Of a DNA stretch of 54,669 nucleotides, positions 43,676-53,598 are shown piece by piece (the first letter of the stretch is position 1; every line of letters starts with the position of its first letter). The notes under the pieces were generated by a model. It ran no database searches. It was not told where the DNA came from and saw only the letters and a program-made list of their open reading frames with translations. Made by a program: the position numbers and the translations under genes. Source of the DNA: Clostridia bacterium (lineage in GTDB: Bacteria; Bacillota; Clostridia; Oscillospirales; Feifaniaceae); assembly GCA_017517965.1 (NCBI GenBank), contig JAFWXR010000055.1, forward strand, positions 1 to 54,669, read 5' to 3'.

Positions 43676-44849
43676 CAGAGAAATGTATGCGCTCGGTGCA
43701 AAGCGCTCTGCCATACGCGAACTTGCGGAATACGGCTGGAAGCGTTCTGCCGAAATCGGTGCCGAAAACGTGTTCGATTTCAGCATTGGAAACCCAAGTG
43801 TACCCGCCCCCGAATGTGTGCGTGAATGTATGGAAGATATTATAAAAAACACCGATCCCGTCACACTTCACGGGTATACGAGTGCACCCGGTGATATCGG
43901 TTGCAGAAACGCCGTGGCAGACGAACTTAACAACCGCTTCGGTTCTTCCTTTACGGGTGAGAATCTGTATCTTACCTGCGGTGCTTCCTCGTCTTTGAAT
44001 ATTACTTTAAAGGCGCTTACCTGCGAGGGTGACGAATTTATTATAAATGCGCCCTTCTTCCCGGAATACAAGGTGTTTATTGAAAATCAGGGCGGAAAGG
44101 CGGTTATCATACCGCCCGATACGGACACTTTTTCACTTAATCTGCCCGAGCTTGAAAAAGCTGTAAATGAGCATACGAAAGCGGTGATTATAAATTCACC
44201 CAACAACCCGACGGGCGTTGTCTACAGTGAAGCTTCTTTGAAAGCAATTTCAGAGCTTCTTGAAAGAAAGCAAGAGGAGTATTCTCATCCCATCTACATT
44301 ATTTCAGATGAGCCGTACAGAGAAGTCGTATACGAAAAAGAAGTCCCTTTTATACCTCACATATACGACAATACGGTGATATGCTACTCTTATTCCAAAT
44401 CGCTCTCCCTGCCGGGTGAACGTATAGGTTATGTGCTTGTGCCCGATGCTGCGACAGATTCAAAAGAACTTATAAGCGCTGTTGCAGGTGCAGGAAGGGC
44501 GCTCGGTTACGTATGTGCACCTGCTCTCTTCCAGAGAGTTATTGCAAAACTTTCAGGTAAAACCGCCGATATTTCGGTTTATCAGCGCAACAGAGATATT
44601 CTCTACCCCGCACTCACGGAAATGGGTTTTGACTGTGTCAGACCCGACGGTGCTTTCTACCTCTTTATGAAATGCCCCGACGGTGATGCGACATCTTTCT
44701 GTGAAAAGGCAAAAAAATACGAGCTTCTTCTCGTTCCGGGGGACGGGTTTGGCTGTCCGTCATACGTGAGGATTTCCTACTGCGTACAGACGGAAAAGCT
44801 ATTACGTTCCCTCAAAGCATTTGAAGCACTTGCAAAGGAATATAAATGA
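43668..44849 (+). CDS. PLP-dependent aminotransferase, class I/II
   Basis: 393 residues. Fold-type I signatures: FSIGNPSVPAPE, GASSSLNITLKAL, NSPNNPTGVVYSE (substrate/cofactor Asn), SDEPYREVVY (Asp to PLP nitrogen) and the Schiff-base Lys in CYSYSKSLSLPGERIGYV. Resembles the aspartate/aromatic aminotransferase group of Firmicutes; the amino-acid specificity cannot be fixed. Overlaps both neighbours, so coupled translation is likely. Confidence 0.92.
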   Translation: MINREMYALGAKRSAIRELAEYGWKRSAEIGAENVFDFSIGNPSVPAPECVRECMEDIIKNTDPVTLHGYTSAPGDIGCRNAVADELNNRFGSSFTGENLYLTCGASSSLNITLKALTCEGDEFIINAPFFPEYKVFIENQGGKAVIIPPDTDTFSLNLPELEKAVNEHTKAVIINSPNNPTGVVYSEASLKAISELLERKQEEYSHPIYIISDEPYREVVYEKEVPFIPHIYDNTVICYSYSKSLSLPGERIGYVLVPDAATDSKELISAVAGAGRALGYVCAPALFQRVIAKLSGKTADISVYQRNRDILYPALTEMGFDCVRPDGAFYLFMKCPDGDATSFCEKAKKYELLLVPGDGFGCPSYVRISYCVQTEKLLRSLKAFEALAKEYK

Positions 44850-46291
44850 GAAAATTTTTATCAATTCTGCTCGTTGCAACTCTGTCGCTGACGGCGTTTG
44901 CAACGGACGGTACTAACGTTACGATAACACCGAGTGCAGACTCGGTGTTTGTCAAATTGGGCGAAACACCCGATATTTCGGCAACGGTGAGCATACCGCA
45001 GAGTAACGGCAGTGTAATCGAAGAGGCCGTCGTCATCCCCGAAATCGACACCGACACGGTGGGCAGGCAACGCGTCACGCTGTCGGCATACGGTGCCGAA
45101 GTGCCCGTATACGTCACGGTGATGAACGAGGATGCCGATATGTCGGTATACCGTGATATTACCAAAATACACTGGGGTTACAAGGCTATCCGCAGATGTG
45201 TTATGGCAGGCATTATGGGCGGTGTGTCTGAAAGCAGATTTGCACCCGAAAACGATATTTCACGTGCAGAATTCTGTCGGATGATATACAATCTTTATAA
45301 AAACGAGCCCGATATATTTGCCGTTCAGAACGAGGTTGTTTTCGACGACGTTGCGCAGGATGCGTGGTATTACGATGCCGTTAACGCTTGTGCATCAGGC
45401 GGTATAATTTTCGGGGACAACGGAAAATTCAGTCCGGGTGCACCCATCACACGTCAGGACGTAGCACTTATAATGATGCGAATTATACACGGTGATACCT
45501 TAAACGAGGCTGCCACCGATGCACTTCTTGCAGAGGCTGCCGCAAACGGCATTTATGCGGCCGATTTCAGCGAGGCTGACGACTATGCCAAAACGGCACT
45601 TGCCGCCTCACTCGGCGTTATTTACGGCGGTAACGAAAATGGTGAAATAAAGCCGAAAAGCAATATCACACGTGCCGAATGTGCGATGATTATATCCAAC
45701 CTGTTTTTTGAAGGTTATAACGACCCCGAAATTAAAAAACTCGTCTACTTAAGTCCGTCAAGGCAGATTCACAACCCCTACAAGAGTATTGACACCAGCG
45801 AAGGTGAACAGATGTATATCGTTGCCGACTACACAAAGGCAAAACTTGAGGAAATGGGTTATGACGTTTATATTGCCGACATTGAAAGGTATATAAAATA
45901 CGACGATTGCCGTGCGGACGAGGCAAAGGCACTCGGTGCGGACGTGTACGTGGCAATCCATTCAAATGCGATAGACGGCAAAAATAACGGTAATGAGAAC
46001 GGTGCGATATGCTTTTACAACGGCAACAACGTCGGTGCAAAAGAACTTGCGCAGGCGGTGTATGACAGAATTTCCGCCCTTACTCCTACGGAGGATAACG
46101 GAATCGAAAACGATGCGCTTACCGAACTTCCGTTTGCCGAAATACGACTTCCCGAAATAGCAAACATTCTTCTTGAGGTCGAGTATCACGACTATTACCA
46201 ATACGCAAAATGGATAGTTGACAATGTCCAAAACATAGGTGAAGCCATTGCTCTTGGCATCGACGATTATTTTAAATTGTATAATATATAA
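44846..46291 (+). CDS. Secreted SLH-domain protein with C-terminal amidase_3-like domain
   Basis: 481 residues. Signal peptide 1-19 (MRKFLSILLVATLSLTAFA), a beta-rich segment (20-100), three S-layer homology domains (about 102-155, 165-215, 230-285), and a C-terminal N-acetylmuramoyl-L-alanine amidase domain (about 292-480). The SLH repeats should anchor it to cell-wall polymer. The first zinc-ligand motif, normally DPGHGG, is replaced by SPSRQIHNPY, but AIHSNA and a final acidic EVEYHDY are present, as in a variant clade of clostridial amidases. It overlaps the aminotransferase by 4 bases. Confidence 0.87.
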   Translation: MRKFLSILLVATLSLTAFATDGTNVTITPSADSVFVKLGETPDISATVSIPQSNGSVIEEAVVIPEIDTDTVGRQRVTLSAYGAEVPVYVTVMNEDADMSVYRDITKIHWGYKAIRRCVMAGIMGGVSESRFAPENDISRAEFCRMIYNLYKNEPDIFAVQNEVVFDDVAQDAWYYDAVNACASGGIIFGDNGKFSPGAPITRQDVALIMMRIIHGDTLNEAATDALLAEAAANGIYAADFSEADDYAKTALAASLGVIYGGNENGEIKPKSNITRAECAMIISNLFFEGYNDPEIKKLVYLSPSRQIHNPYKSIDTSEGEQMYIVADYTKAKLEEMGYDVYIADIERYIKYDDCRADEAKALGADVYVAIHSNAIDGKNNGNENGAICFYNGNNVGAKELAQAVYDRISALTPTEDNGIENDALTELPFAEIRLPEIANILLEVEYHDYYQYAKWIVDNVQNIGEAIALGIDDYFKLYNI

Positions 46292-46297
46292 GCCCTA

Positions 46298-46337
46298 CAA
46301 AAAAAGCAAGATTGGAAATCCAATCTTGCTTTTTTGT
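46298..46337. terminator. Bidirectional terminator between SLH-amidase and V-ATPase operon
   Basis: Perfect 15-base arms AAAAAGCAAGATTGG and CCAATCTTGCTTTTT with a 4-base loop and T runs in both directions. Confidence 0.92.
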
Positions 46338-46354
46338 ATTAACGAAAATATAGT

Positions 46355-46780
46355 CTATCCTAAAGCAACCATACTAAATACGAGTGCGAAGAGGGCAACC
46401 GTTTCACAAAGACCGACGACGGTGATGTACTGTGAGAAGCCCTTGCCCGTTTCTGCAAGAGCGTCTGCACCTGCGGCACCTGCCTTGCCCTGATAAACTG
46501 CTGAAAATGCCATTGCAACGCCCGATGCGATACCAAGGCCGAGTAAGAATGCAGGGTCTGCACTTGACGCCTTCATCTGCTGCATGAGAAGGAAGCCGTA
46601 AATCGTCTGTGTAAGGGGTGCACCTGCAAAAACGGTGAGTATGAAGGGTGCAGCCTTATTGCTCATATAACACTTCTTCCAGGCACCGATTGATGCCTGA
46701 CCTGCAATACCGATACCGATTGCAGAGCCGATTGCGGCAATGCCCATTGCAAGTGCCGTTGCCAATAATCCTAAATTCAT
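46355..46780 (-). CDS. atpK: V-type ATPase proteolipid subunit K
   Basis: 141 residues from the ATG at 46780, which follows AAGGAGAAT; the longer frame overlaps atpI and is rejected. Four membrane helices in two hairpins, as in NtpK-type duplicated c subunits. Hairpin 1 has PLTQTIYG (T57, Q58, Y61); hairpin 2 has YQGKAGAAG (Q97) and the ion-carrying Glu in CETVALF (E126). These match the side-chain sodium ligands T64, Q65, Y68, Q110 and E139 of Enterococcus hirae NtpK, favouring sodium coupling. Last gene of the operon. Confidence 0.93.
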   Translation of the reverse strand: MNLGLLATALAMGIAAIGSAIGIGIAGQASIGAWKKCYMSNKAAPFILTVFAGAPLTQTIYGFLLMQQMKASSADPAFLLGLGIASGVAMAFSAVYQGKAGAAGADALAETGKGFSQYITVVGLCETVALFALVFSMVALG

Positions 46781-46793
46781 AATAATTCTCCTT

Positions 46794-48641
46794 TTATTCA
46801 AATGGTTTAAATTTATGTCCGCTCCAGGACATATCCAGATGTGATGAAAATTCAAGCGTATTAAGTCTTATTCCGTGAACGATAACGGACAGAACGTTTA
46901 AAATCATATTAAGTCCGTGTCCGAATACCAGCAGAACGATTGCAAGCACCATAAACATAAAGTTGCCAAGCAGAGGACCTGCAAGTTCGTTTACGGTAGC
47001 CGAGATTGCAGCGCCTGCAAGACCGACCGCCCACAGACGTATATACGAAACGATGTCCGAAAATACGTTGACCACGCCTAAAAGCACCGAAACGATATTT
47101 TTTAAGCTCGAAAGCACGGATTTTACGATACTGCCCTCGTAGTTTGAAAATACGAAGTTCATTACAAAGCCGACACCTATAAGTGCAATAGAAACGGTGC
47201 CTACGGGAATACCCGCTATCACCAGCCCGAAGCTGAAAACTTGTGCATTTACAACGAGGCTGAGCACGAGATAATAAATTCCGAGAAGCTGTAACATCGA
47301 GCCGATATCACCGAGTATTTTTAATGATTTTCTGTTTCTAACCGCACCCTTTACGTGTGCAACCGTGAGTTGTACCAAAGCAAGTGAGAAGCAGAGTATC
47401 TGTAAATTCTGTGCCGTCGTCAGCCCTGCGCCGTTTGCGAAGGGATACCAGATTTTATCGGCGTAAACGTTTGAAATGACGGGCACCGATAAACTCTTAA
47501 GCCACTGCGGTAACTGCTCAGGTGAAAGACCGAACCACGTACACGTGAGCGTGCCCCACAGCACCGTCGATAATCCGAAAAGGCCTACAAGCAGAAATGC
47601 GGGGGATACCGTCTTTTTTGAAATAAGTGCTTTTATAATCGGAATTGCTGCGACTGTGCAAATGAGAAGACCGTAACCGCCGTCACCGAAAATAATTCCG
47701 AAAAATATGAGTATAAACGAGAGAAACCACCCTGAAATGTCATACTCAAAATACCCGGGTACCGTACCCAAAAAGTCGGTAAGCGGATAGATAAGACTTA
47801 CGAATTTGTTGTTTTTGAGTTTGGTGGGAACGTTATCCTCCTCAGTCGGCTCCTCAATAAGAAGTCCCCAAGAGTTTTCTGCAGCCGTTTTTCTGAGTGT
47901 ATCAAGATTTTCCGCCTCGATATAGCCCGTAAAGCAGGCTACGACACTCTCCTCCTGCATACCCGTGGCGTAGGTTTCAAACTGCACTTCCCTTTCAAGC
48001 GCTTTTACCGCTTTTTTTATGCTTTCGGCATAGCAGATACAGGATGTTATCTGTTGCTGCGTTTCATCAATTAGCGTGTTTAAAGCGGATATTCTTTCTC
48101 TCATTTTGTCGGTTGACATTTCGGGCAAAACAAGCGAATTTGCCACATCATTTTCACCGATAACAAGAAATTTAACGGATGATTTATTACCCTCAAGTTT
48201 TACTGTTTTAACACTTTCGGGAAGTAAAGCATATTCGTCTGCAGGCTTTTCACAAAGCGATATTTTAACGCCTTTTTCTGCAAGAGCCTTTAATTCGTCA
48301 ATATCAACGTCGCCCCAGCCTTTGAGCCTGTCAAGTTCACCCGAGAGGAAATTTATTTCATCCTGATAACACTTTTTCTCCTGCTCAAGACGGGCTATTT
48401 TTTGTGCAACCGACAACGCCTCTGAAGTGTCAACTTGCGTCTGCTTTACGTTTTTGCTTTTTCCGAGTGTGAAAAGCGCACTCTGCAGTAAAACAATCTG
48501 CTCGTTAAGCCCTGCCAGCCTTTCCCCCGCCCCATCGGTGATTTCAACGTGCATAATACCGAGTTTACGGAGTTTTTTAAGTGTTTGCTTCTTTTCGTCC
48601 CCCCTGATGATGAGGGACACCTTTTTCATAGGCACTATCAT
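46794..48641 (-). CDS. atpI: V-type ATPase subunit I (a-subunit, NtpI)
   Basis: 615 residues. A soluble N-terminal half with coiled-coil arms (about 1-320) begins with KKVSLIIRGDEKKQTLKKL; the C-terminal half has 7-8 membrane helices with GIIFGDGGYGLL (about 363) and IRLWAVGLAGA (about 530), including the conserved Arg facing the K ring. It forms the stator half-channel. Overlaps atpD by 4 bases. Confidence 0.93.
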   Translation of the reverse strand: MIVPMKKVSLIIRGDEKKQTLKKLRKLGIMHVEITDGAGERLAGLNEQIVLLQSALFTLGKSKNVKQTQVDTSEALSVAQKIARLEQEKKCYQDEINFLSGELDRLKGWGDVDIDELKALAEKGVKISLCEKPADEYALLPESVKTVKLEGNKSSVKFLVIGENDVANSLVLPEMSTDKMRERISALNTLIDETQQQITSCICYAESIKKAVKALEREVQFETYATGMQEESVVACFTGYIEAENLDTLRKTAAENSWGLLIEEPTEEDNVPTKLKNNKFVSLIYPLTDFLGTVPGYFEYDISGWFLSFILIFFGIIFGDGGYGLLICTVAAIPIIKALISKKTVSPAFLLVGLFGLSTVLWGTLTCTWFGLSPEQLPQWLKSLSVPVISNVYADKIWYPFANGAGLTTAQNLQILCFSLALVQLTVAHVKGAVRNRKSLKILGDIGSMLQLLGIYYLVLSLVVNAQVFSFGLVIAGIPVGTVSIALIGVGFVMNFVFSNYEGSIVKSVLSSLKNIVSVLLGVVNVFSDIVSYIRLWAVGLAGAAISATVNELAGPLLGNFMFMVLAIVLLVFGHGLNMILNVLSVIVHGIRLNTLEFSSHLDMSWSGHKFKPFE

Positions 48642-49270
48642 AATGAATACACCTCCCTTTCGGAAGATACCGCATTACGAAGCGCAATTTTGCGTTTTGA
48701 AATTTTCGAACGCACCACGGCACTGACCTGCTGGTCTGCCATATAGACCGATATTTTTCTTATATTTTCCTCTGTCTCGGGAATTTTCACCTTTTCAAAC
48801 AGATTTACCCTCTGTGACGTCGCAAGAAGTTCTTTTTCAAGAAGCCTTACCTGCTCGTCGAGCACCTCTGCCTCAAGGTCAAGCGCAATCGCCTTTTCCA
48901 TATGGTTTGCGGCTATATCCACCCAGAGCGGAGTTTCGTATAAATCGTAGTCCGCCCGTGAAAAATCAGCACCCTCATAGGTCGGAATATCAACGCCTGC
49001 GATATTCCCCTTCCCCTTACGGATGTTTTTCACCGTGATTATCCCTTTCGGGAAAACGGCATCTTCAGCGAAAACCGCAATCCAGTCAAGAAAGCCTTTT
49101 TCAAGGTCTTCTTTTTGTTTTCTTACCTTCTTCGCCTTTGCTTCAATCACGCGGATTTCTGCATGGAGTTGTTGTTTTTTCAGAGTCAGAGTAGGCAAAT
49201 ATCTGCGGTACATTTTAAGTGCGTCCTTTTGTACCTTCAACTCGTTTTTAGTCAGTTTGATTTTTGCCAA
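48638..49270 (-). CDS. atpD: V-type ATPase subunit D (central stalk)
   Basis: 210 residues with a TTG start; AAGGGGG overlaps the atpB stop upstream. N-terminal KIKLTKNELKVQKDAL and C-terminal VNLFEKVKIPETEENIRKI are the conserved ends of the D subunit, which forms the long coiled-coil rotor axle. The middle globular part is longer than in the archaeal type. Confidence 0.9.
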   Translation of the reverse strand: MAKIKLTKNELKVQKDALKMYRRYLPTLTLKKQQLHAEIRVIEAKAKKVRKQKEDLEKGFLDWIAVFAEDAVFPKGIITVKNIRKGKGNIAGVDIPTYEGADFSRADYDLYETPLWVDIAANHMEKAIALDLEAEVLDEQVRLLEKELLATSQRVNLFEKVKIPETEENIRKISVYMADQQVSAVVRSKISKRKIALRNAVSSEREVYSL

Positions 49271-49284
49271 AACCGCAGTCCCCC

Positions 49285-50580
49285 TTACTTGTTATGCCAA
49301 AACTCGTCAGTAAGGTCTGACTTGATTCCGGTTTCGTTTTTATCAAAACATTCGGCAAGTATCTCCCAGCCCGTATCAAGCGCATCCTCGAGCGACAGAT
49401 TAACCGACAAAGACATCAGCCTGCTTTCAAAAAGTTCGCCGTATTTAAGCAGTTTTTTGTCCCATTTACTCATCGAAAAGCCCATATTCTTCTTTTCAAG
49501 CGTTTCTTTATACGAAGAATATAAACGTATCATCGCATCCATAAGTGCACGGTGGTCTTTTCTCGTTTTACCGTTTACGTTCTGCTTGAGTCGTGAAAGA
49601 GAACCGAACGGCTCAATACGTCCACCCTTGAGATAATACTGCCCCTCCGTGATGTAACCCGTGTTATCGGGTACGGGGTGTGTTACGTCATCACCCGGCA
49701 TCGTGGTAACCGCAAGAACGGTAACCGAGCCTGAATTTGCAAAGTCAACCGCCTTTTCATAACGTGATGCAAGCTGTGAATACAGGTCGCCGGGATAGCC
49801 TCGGTTTGAAGGCACCTGCTCCTGAGTAATGGCAATTTCCTTCATGGCATCGGCAAAGTTGGTCATATCGGTTAAAAGCACCAATACGTCTTTATCCTGC
49901 AGGGCAAACTGCTCTGCAACGGCGAGTGCCATATCTGGAATCATCATACACTCAACCGTCGGGTCGGAGGCGGTATGAATAAACATAACCGTCTTGCTGA
50001 GCGCACCGCCCTTTGAAAGTTCTTCCTTAAAATAAAGGAAGTCGTCATATTTGAGTCCCATTCCGCCGAGCACGATTACATCAGCCTCAGCCTGCATCGC
50101 AATACGTGCAAGAAGCTGGTTATACGGCTCACCAGAAATGGAGAAAATAGGAAGTTTCTGCGACACAACAAGCGTGTTGAACATATCAATCATGGGAATA
50201 TTAGTTCTCATCATTCTGTTGGCAAGAATTCGCTTCGTGGGGTTTACCGACGGGCCGCCGATTGCCGTCATATTATCGGTAAGTGCGGGACCTCTGTCCC
50301 TCGGCTGTCCCGAGCCGTCGAATATTCTGCCAAGCAAATCCTCACCAAAGGAAACGCGCATCTCGTGACCGAGGAAACGCACCTCATCCCCCGTGGATAC
50401 ACCCTGACCGCCTGCAAATACCTGCAGTGACACGATGTCCCCGTCGATTTTATTGACCTGCGCAAGCGATTTACCGAAACGTGTGGTTATCTGCGCAAGT
50501 TCTTTATACTTCACACCTTCTGCACGTACGGTGATTACGTTACCGATGATAGATTCTATTCTGTTATAAACCTTATTCAT
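49285..50580 (-). CDS. atpB: V-type ATPase subunit B (non-catalytic)
   Basis: 431 residues from ATG at 50580; GTG at 50586 is an alternative start. Conserved blocks [25 protein letters not shown] and [14 protein letters not shown]; no Walker A loop, as expected for the regulatory subunit. Located immediately after atpA. Alternates with subunit A in the A3B3 head. Confidence 0.95.
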   Translation of the reverse strand: MNKVYNRIESIIGNVITVRAEGVKYKELAQITTRFGKSLAQVNKIDGDIVSLQVFAGGQGVSTGDEVRFLGHEMRVSFGEDLLGRIFDGSGQPRDRGPALTDNMTAIGGPSVNPTKRILANRMMRTNIPMIDMFNTLVVSQKLPIFSISGEPYNQLLARIAMQAEADVIVLGGMGLKYDDFLYFKEELSKGGALSKTVMFIHTASDPTVECMMIPDMALAVAEQFALQDKDVLVLLTDMTNFADAMKEIAITQEQVPSNRGYPGDLYSQLASRYEKAVDFANSGSVTVLAVTTMPGDDVTHPVPDNTGYITEGQYYLKGGRIEPFGSLSRLKQNVNGKTRKDHRALMDAMIRLYSSYKETLEKKNMGFSMSKWDKKLLKYGELFESRLMSLSVNLSLEDALDTGWEILAECFDKNETGIKSDLTDEFWHNK

Positions 50581-50582
50581 TC

Positions 50583-52328
50583 TCACTCACCGTCCTTTAA
50601 TCTTCCGCAACCCTCACGGTAGAGAGCGTCAATCTCACCCTCTGCGGTTTTGAAGGCGTCGCTTTCAAATACAGTATAGTTCCAGTCTATAAATTTCTGA
50701 CGCAGACGGTTGAAAAAGCCTCTTGCATCATCTTTGTTGTCTATTTCATAATCGCTGTCCAGAACGAAAATCAGTTTGTCCGTGACGTAGCGCTGACGAG
50801 CAGCCGAGCAGTCCGCATCGACCTCGTCAAAGGAGTTCTGCTGAAGATAAACTGCATCAAGCATTTCTGCTTTAAGATAGGTTATATAATCGGAGAGAGT
50901 CGTACCCTCTTCACCGACAACCTTCATCATCGAGCCGATTTCGTCACCGTGAACAAGAATATTCTTGCAAAGCTGTGACTTTTCAGCCTCAACAACGCCG
51001 TTATATTTTGACCACGATATAAGCGGATCGATTGCAGGATATTTTCTCGCATCAGAACGCTCACGAGAGAGACCGTGGAAGGCACCTACAACCTTGAGCG
51101 TTGCCTGCGTAACGGGTTCTTCAAAGTTACCGCCTGCAGGAGATACCGTACCTCCGATTGTAACGGAGCCCGTACTTCCGTCGGGAAGGCGTACGTAACC
51201 TGCCCTTTCGTAAAATGCCGCAATATAGGATTCAAGATATGCGGGGAAAGCCTCTTCGCCCGGTATTTCTTCAAGTCTGCCCGACATTTCACGGAGTGCC
51301 TGTGCCCAACGTGACGTAGAGTCTGCCAGAAGAAGAACGTTGAGTCCCATCTGTCTGTAATATTCGGCAAGCGTCACCGATGTGTAAACCGAAGCTTCTC
51401 TTGAAGCAACGGGCATTGATGACGTGTTACATATAATTATGGTACGTTCCATAAGCGAACGGCCCGTTCTGGGGTCGGTAAGTTCGGGAAACTCAGTAAG
51501 CGTTTCAACGACCTCACCTGCACGTTCACCGCAGGCTGCGATAATTACTATATCAACGTCTGCATACTTTGAAGTGGTATGCTGCAAAACGGTTTTACCT
51601 GCACCGAAAGGACCCGGTGTGCAGTACGTGCCACCCTTTGCCACGGGGAAAAACGTGTCTATAAGACGAACCTTAGTTTCCATCGTTTCGACGGGGGCAA
51701 GCCTCTCGCTGTAGCATTTTACTGCACGCTTGACGGGCCATTTGAATGACATTGATACCGGAATATCACGTCCTCTTTCATCGGTGATGACCGCAACCGT
51801 CTCTTTTATGGTATATTCACCCTTGTCTGCGATGGATTTTACCGTATAGTTTCCAAGCAGATAAAAGGGAATAAAAATCTTATGTGCGAACGGCCCTTCG
51901 GGAACGAAACCTATATATTCGCCTGCACGAACCGTGTCACCGACTTTTGCCGAGGGTGTAAAAGCCCACTTTTTCTCACAGTCAAGTCCGTCTGCATAGA
52001 TTCCTCGTTCAAGAAACCAGCCTGCCTGCTCTGCCAGAGTGGGAAGCGGATTCTGAAGTCCGTCATACACCTGTCCGAGAAGACCCGGACCAAGCTCAGC
52101 ACAAAGCATATCGCCCGAAAACTCAACCGTATCACCGCACTTGATGCCGTCGGTCATCTCATAGACCTGCACCTGTGCAACCTTGCCTCTTATGCGGATA
52201 ACTTCACTTTTAAGTGAGGTGTCACCCACCTTAACGAAGCATATTTCATTCAAGGAAACGTTGCCGTCAAATTCAACAGACAGCAGGTTTCCGTTTATGC
52301 TAACAACCTTTCCCGTATTTTCGGTCAT
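50583..52328 (-). CDS. atpA: V-type ATPase catalytic subunit A
   Basis: 581 residues. Walker [12 protein letters not shown] (about 235-245), the A-subunit-specific non-homologous insertion before it (about 115-190), Walker B region [29 protein letters not shown] (LADSTSRWA) and [14 protein letters not shown]. Hydrolyses or makes ATP. Overlaps the DUF2764 gene by 4 bases. Confidence 0.97.
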   Translation of the reverse strand: MTENTGKVVSINGNLLSVEFDGNVSLNEICFVKVGDTSLKSEVIRIRGKVAQVQVYEMTDGIKCGDTVEFSGDMLCAELGPGLLGQVYDGLQNPLPTLAEQAGWFLERGIYADGLDCEKKWAFTPSAKVGDTVRAGEYIGFVPEGPFAHKIFIPFYLLGNYTVKSIADKGEYTIKETVAVITDERGRDIPVSMSFKWPVKRAVKCYSERLAPVETMETKVRLIDTFFPVAKGGTYCTPGPFGAGKTVLQHTTSKYADVDIVIIAACGERAGEVVETLTEFPELTDPRTGRSLMERTIIICNTSSMPVASREASVYTSVTLAEYYRQMGLNVLLLADSTSRWAQALREMSGRLEEIPGEEAFPAYLESYIAAFYERAGYVRLPDGSTGSVTIGGTVSPAGGNFEEPVTQATLKVVGAFHGLSRERSDARKYPAIDPLISWSKYNGVVEAEKSQLCKNILVHGDEIGSMMKVVGEEGTTLSDYITYLKAEMLDAVYLQQNSFDEVDADCSAARQRYVTDKLIFVLDSDYEIDNKDDARGFFNRLRQKFIDWNYTVFESDAFKTAEGEIDALYREGCGRLKDGE

Positions 52329-52882
52329 TGTATTGCCTCCAACCCGTCTCCACGTAAAATGGAGTCGTAAATATTTCTGTATGCCTTTTCTCCCGCCTCT
52401 GTATCAAACTTTCTTATGCGGAGAATCAGCTTTAATTTAAGCCCGTAATAGAGTATATAATCATCCGAAAAGGTATCCGTCGGCCTGAGACTCTCTAAAA
52501 AGTCAAGTCGGTAACTGTTAAGATACTTTTCGGCATCCATGGGATTTTCAATTTCTGTTGCAGTGCTTGCTGCCTTTACACAGCCGACAGGTAAAAGCCT
52601 GCCCTGTGTATCAAAAGTTTTTTTGAGTTTATCTGCCCGAACTTTACCAAGTGCAAGCCTTAAATCCCGTTCATTTTCATTCCACACGTCAATCAGGCTC
52701 GACGACGTGCCTTCATAATCCTTCGGTGGCACGAGTGTCAGATTTTGCATTGCCGCCAAAGTCTTTTTCCCTAAAAAACGCTCACAGAGTTCTGTGAAAC
52801 GTTCCTCGGTAATGGGCAGCGGTGTATTTTCGCCCACCCCGTCGAGTGAGGGCAACTGCGAAATAAGATAGTATTCAGCCAT
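52325..52882 (-). CDS. DUF2764 V-ATPase-associated subunit (C-like)
   Basis: 185 residues. Begins MAEYYLISQLPSLDG, the recognisable DUF2764 N-terminus (YYxLxSxLPSL). Predicted all-helical, soluble. DUF2764 proteins are encoded between E and A in spirochaete, chlamydial and Bacteroidota V-ATPase operons, and probably replace the C subunit that joins rotor to membrane ring. Lies 3 bases after atpE. Confidence 0.85.
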   Translation of the reverse strand: MAEYYLISQLPSLDGVGENTPLPITEERFTELCERFLGKKTLAAMQNLTLVPPKDYEGTSSSLIDVWNENERDLRLALGKVRADKLKKTFDTQGRLLPVGCVKAASTATEIENPMDAEKYLNSYRLDFLESLRPTDTFSDDYILYYGLKLKLILRIRKFDTEAGEKAYRNIYDSILRGDGLEAIQ

Positions 52883-52885
52883 ACC

Positions 52886-53485
52886 TTACGCCTCTTTCAA
52901 AAGCTGTGCAACTCTCGGGCTGAGATAGTTTGAAAGCATTTCGACAACCGCCTCGGCAGAATAATCGTAATACACGTTGCCGTTGTCTACGGCTATGCGG
53001 AAACCGCCGTCAAAATTATCATTTGCCTTCAGTGTGACACCCGTAAGCATTTTTTCTTTAAGGGCGGAAAGCAAGGTCTTTTCGAGTTTTTTCAAATCCT
53101 CACCGTTTAAAACGACCTCTACGTCCCCCGTTTTACCTGCCATATTTTCAACGACGTTTGCAATAAGTTCTGCAAGCGCTTCCGACGAATATACGGCGTT
53201 AACGCTTTCACCTACGATTGCCATCAGTTCCCTTGCCACACTTTCCCTGAAGGATATGAGCACGTTACGACCTGCCTGACGGAGAGCATCCTCCCCCGAT
53301 TTTGTCATACGCTCGGATTCACTCTTTGCATCGGCAACTATTTTCTCGGCCTGCGCCTTTGCATCGGCAACTATTTTTTCAGCCTGTGCCTTTGCATTCT
53401 CAAGCACGACAGCAGCCTCGGCTTCTGCCGCCTGCACACCGTCCTTCTTTATTTGCTCGATAAGTTCACGGAGTTGTATTTCCAT
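52886..53485 (-). CDS. atpE: V-type ATPase subunit E (peripheral stalk)
   Basis: 199 residues. N-terminal half is a long coiled coil with repeated AQAEKIVADAKAQAEKIVADAK units; the C-terminal globular part includes SEALAELIANV and FDGGFRIAVDNGNVYYDYS. Forms the peripheral stalk. First gene of the operon, with AAGGAGA before the ATG. The partner coiled-coil subunit (G/H) is not encoded here. Confidence 0.9.
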   Translation of the reverse strand: MEIQLRELIEQIKKDGVQAAEAEAAVVLENAKAQAEKIVADAKAQAEKIVADAKSESERMTKSGEDALRQAGRNVLISFRESVARELMAIVGESVNAVYSSEALAELIANVVENMAGKTGDVEVVLNGEDLKKLEKTLLSALKEKMLTGVTLKANDNFDGGFRIAVDNGNVYYDYSAEAVVEMLSNYLSPRVAQLLKEA

Positions 53486-53499
53486 AAAATTCTCTCCTT

Positions 53500-53546
53500 A
53501 AAAAAACATAAGGGAACAAGCCCTCTACAGTCAGCTGGTTCCCTTT
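53500..53546 (-). terminator. Leader attenuator-like hairpin before atpE
   Basis: Minus-strand arms AAGGGAAC (rc of 53538-53545) and GTTCCCTT (rc of 53510-53517) with a 20-base loop, followed by ATG and seven T, located between promoter and ribosome binding site. Shape of an intrinsic terminator in a 5' leader. Confidence 0.6.
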
Positions 53547-53569
53547 ATATTATTATTATATTTCTTGTA

Positions 53570-53598
53570 ATTATAACACGCGACTTTTCTTTCGTCAA
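53570..53598 (-). promoter_or_regulatory. V-ATPase operon promoter
   Basis: Minus-strand TTGACG (53593-53598), 17-base spacer, TATAAT (53570-53575). The -35 overlaps the stop codon of the AraC-type gene. Leader to atpE about 75-80 bases. Confidence 0.8.

Noticed and set aside
44861-45172. Minus-strand frame opposite the SLH-amidase start
   Set aside because: Composition is that of a reverse-complement shadow, with no ribosome binding site.
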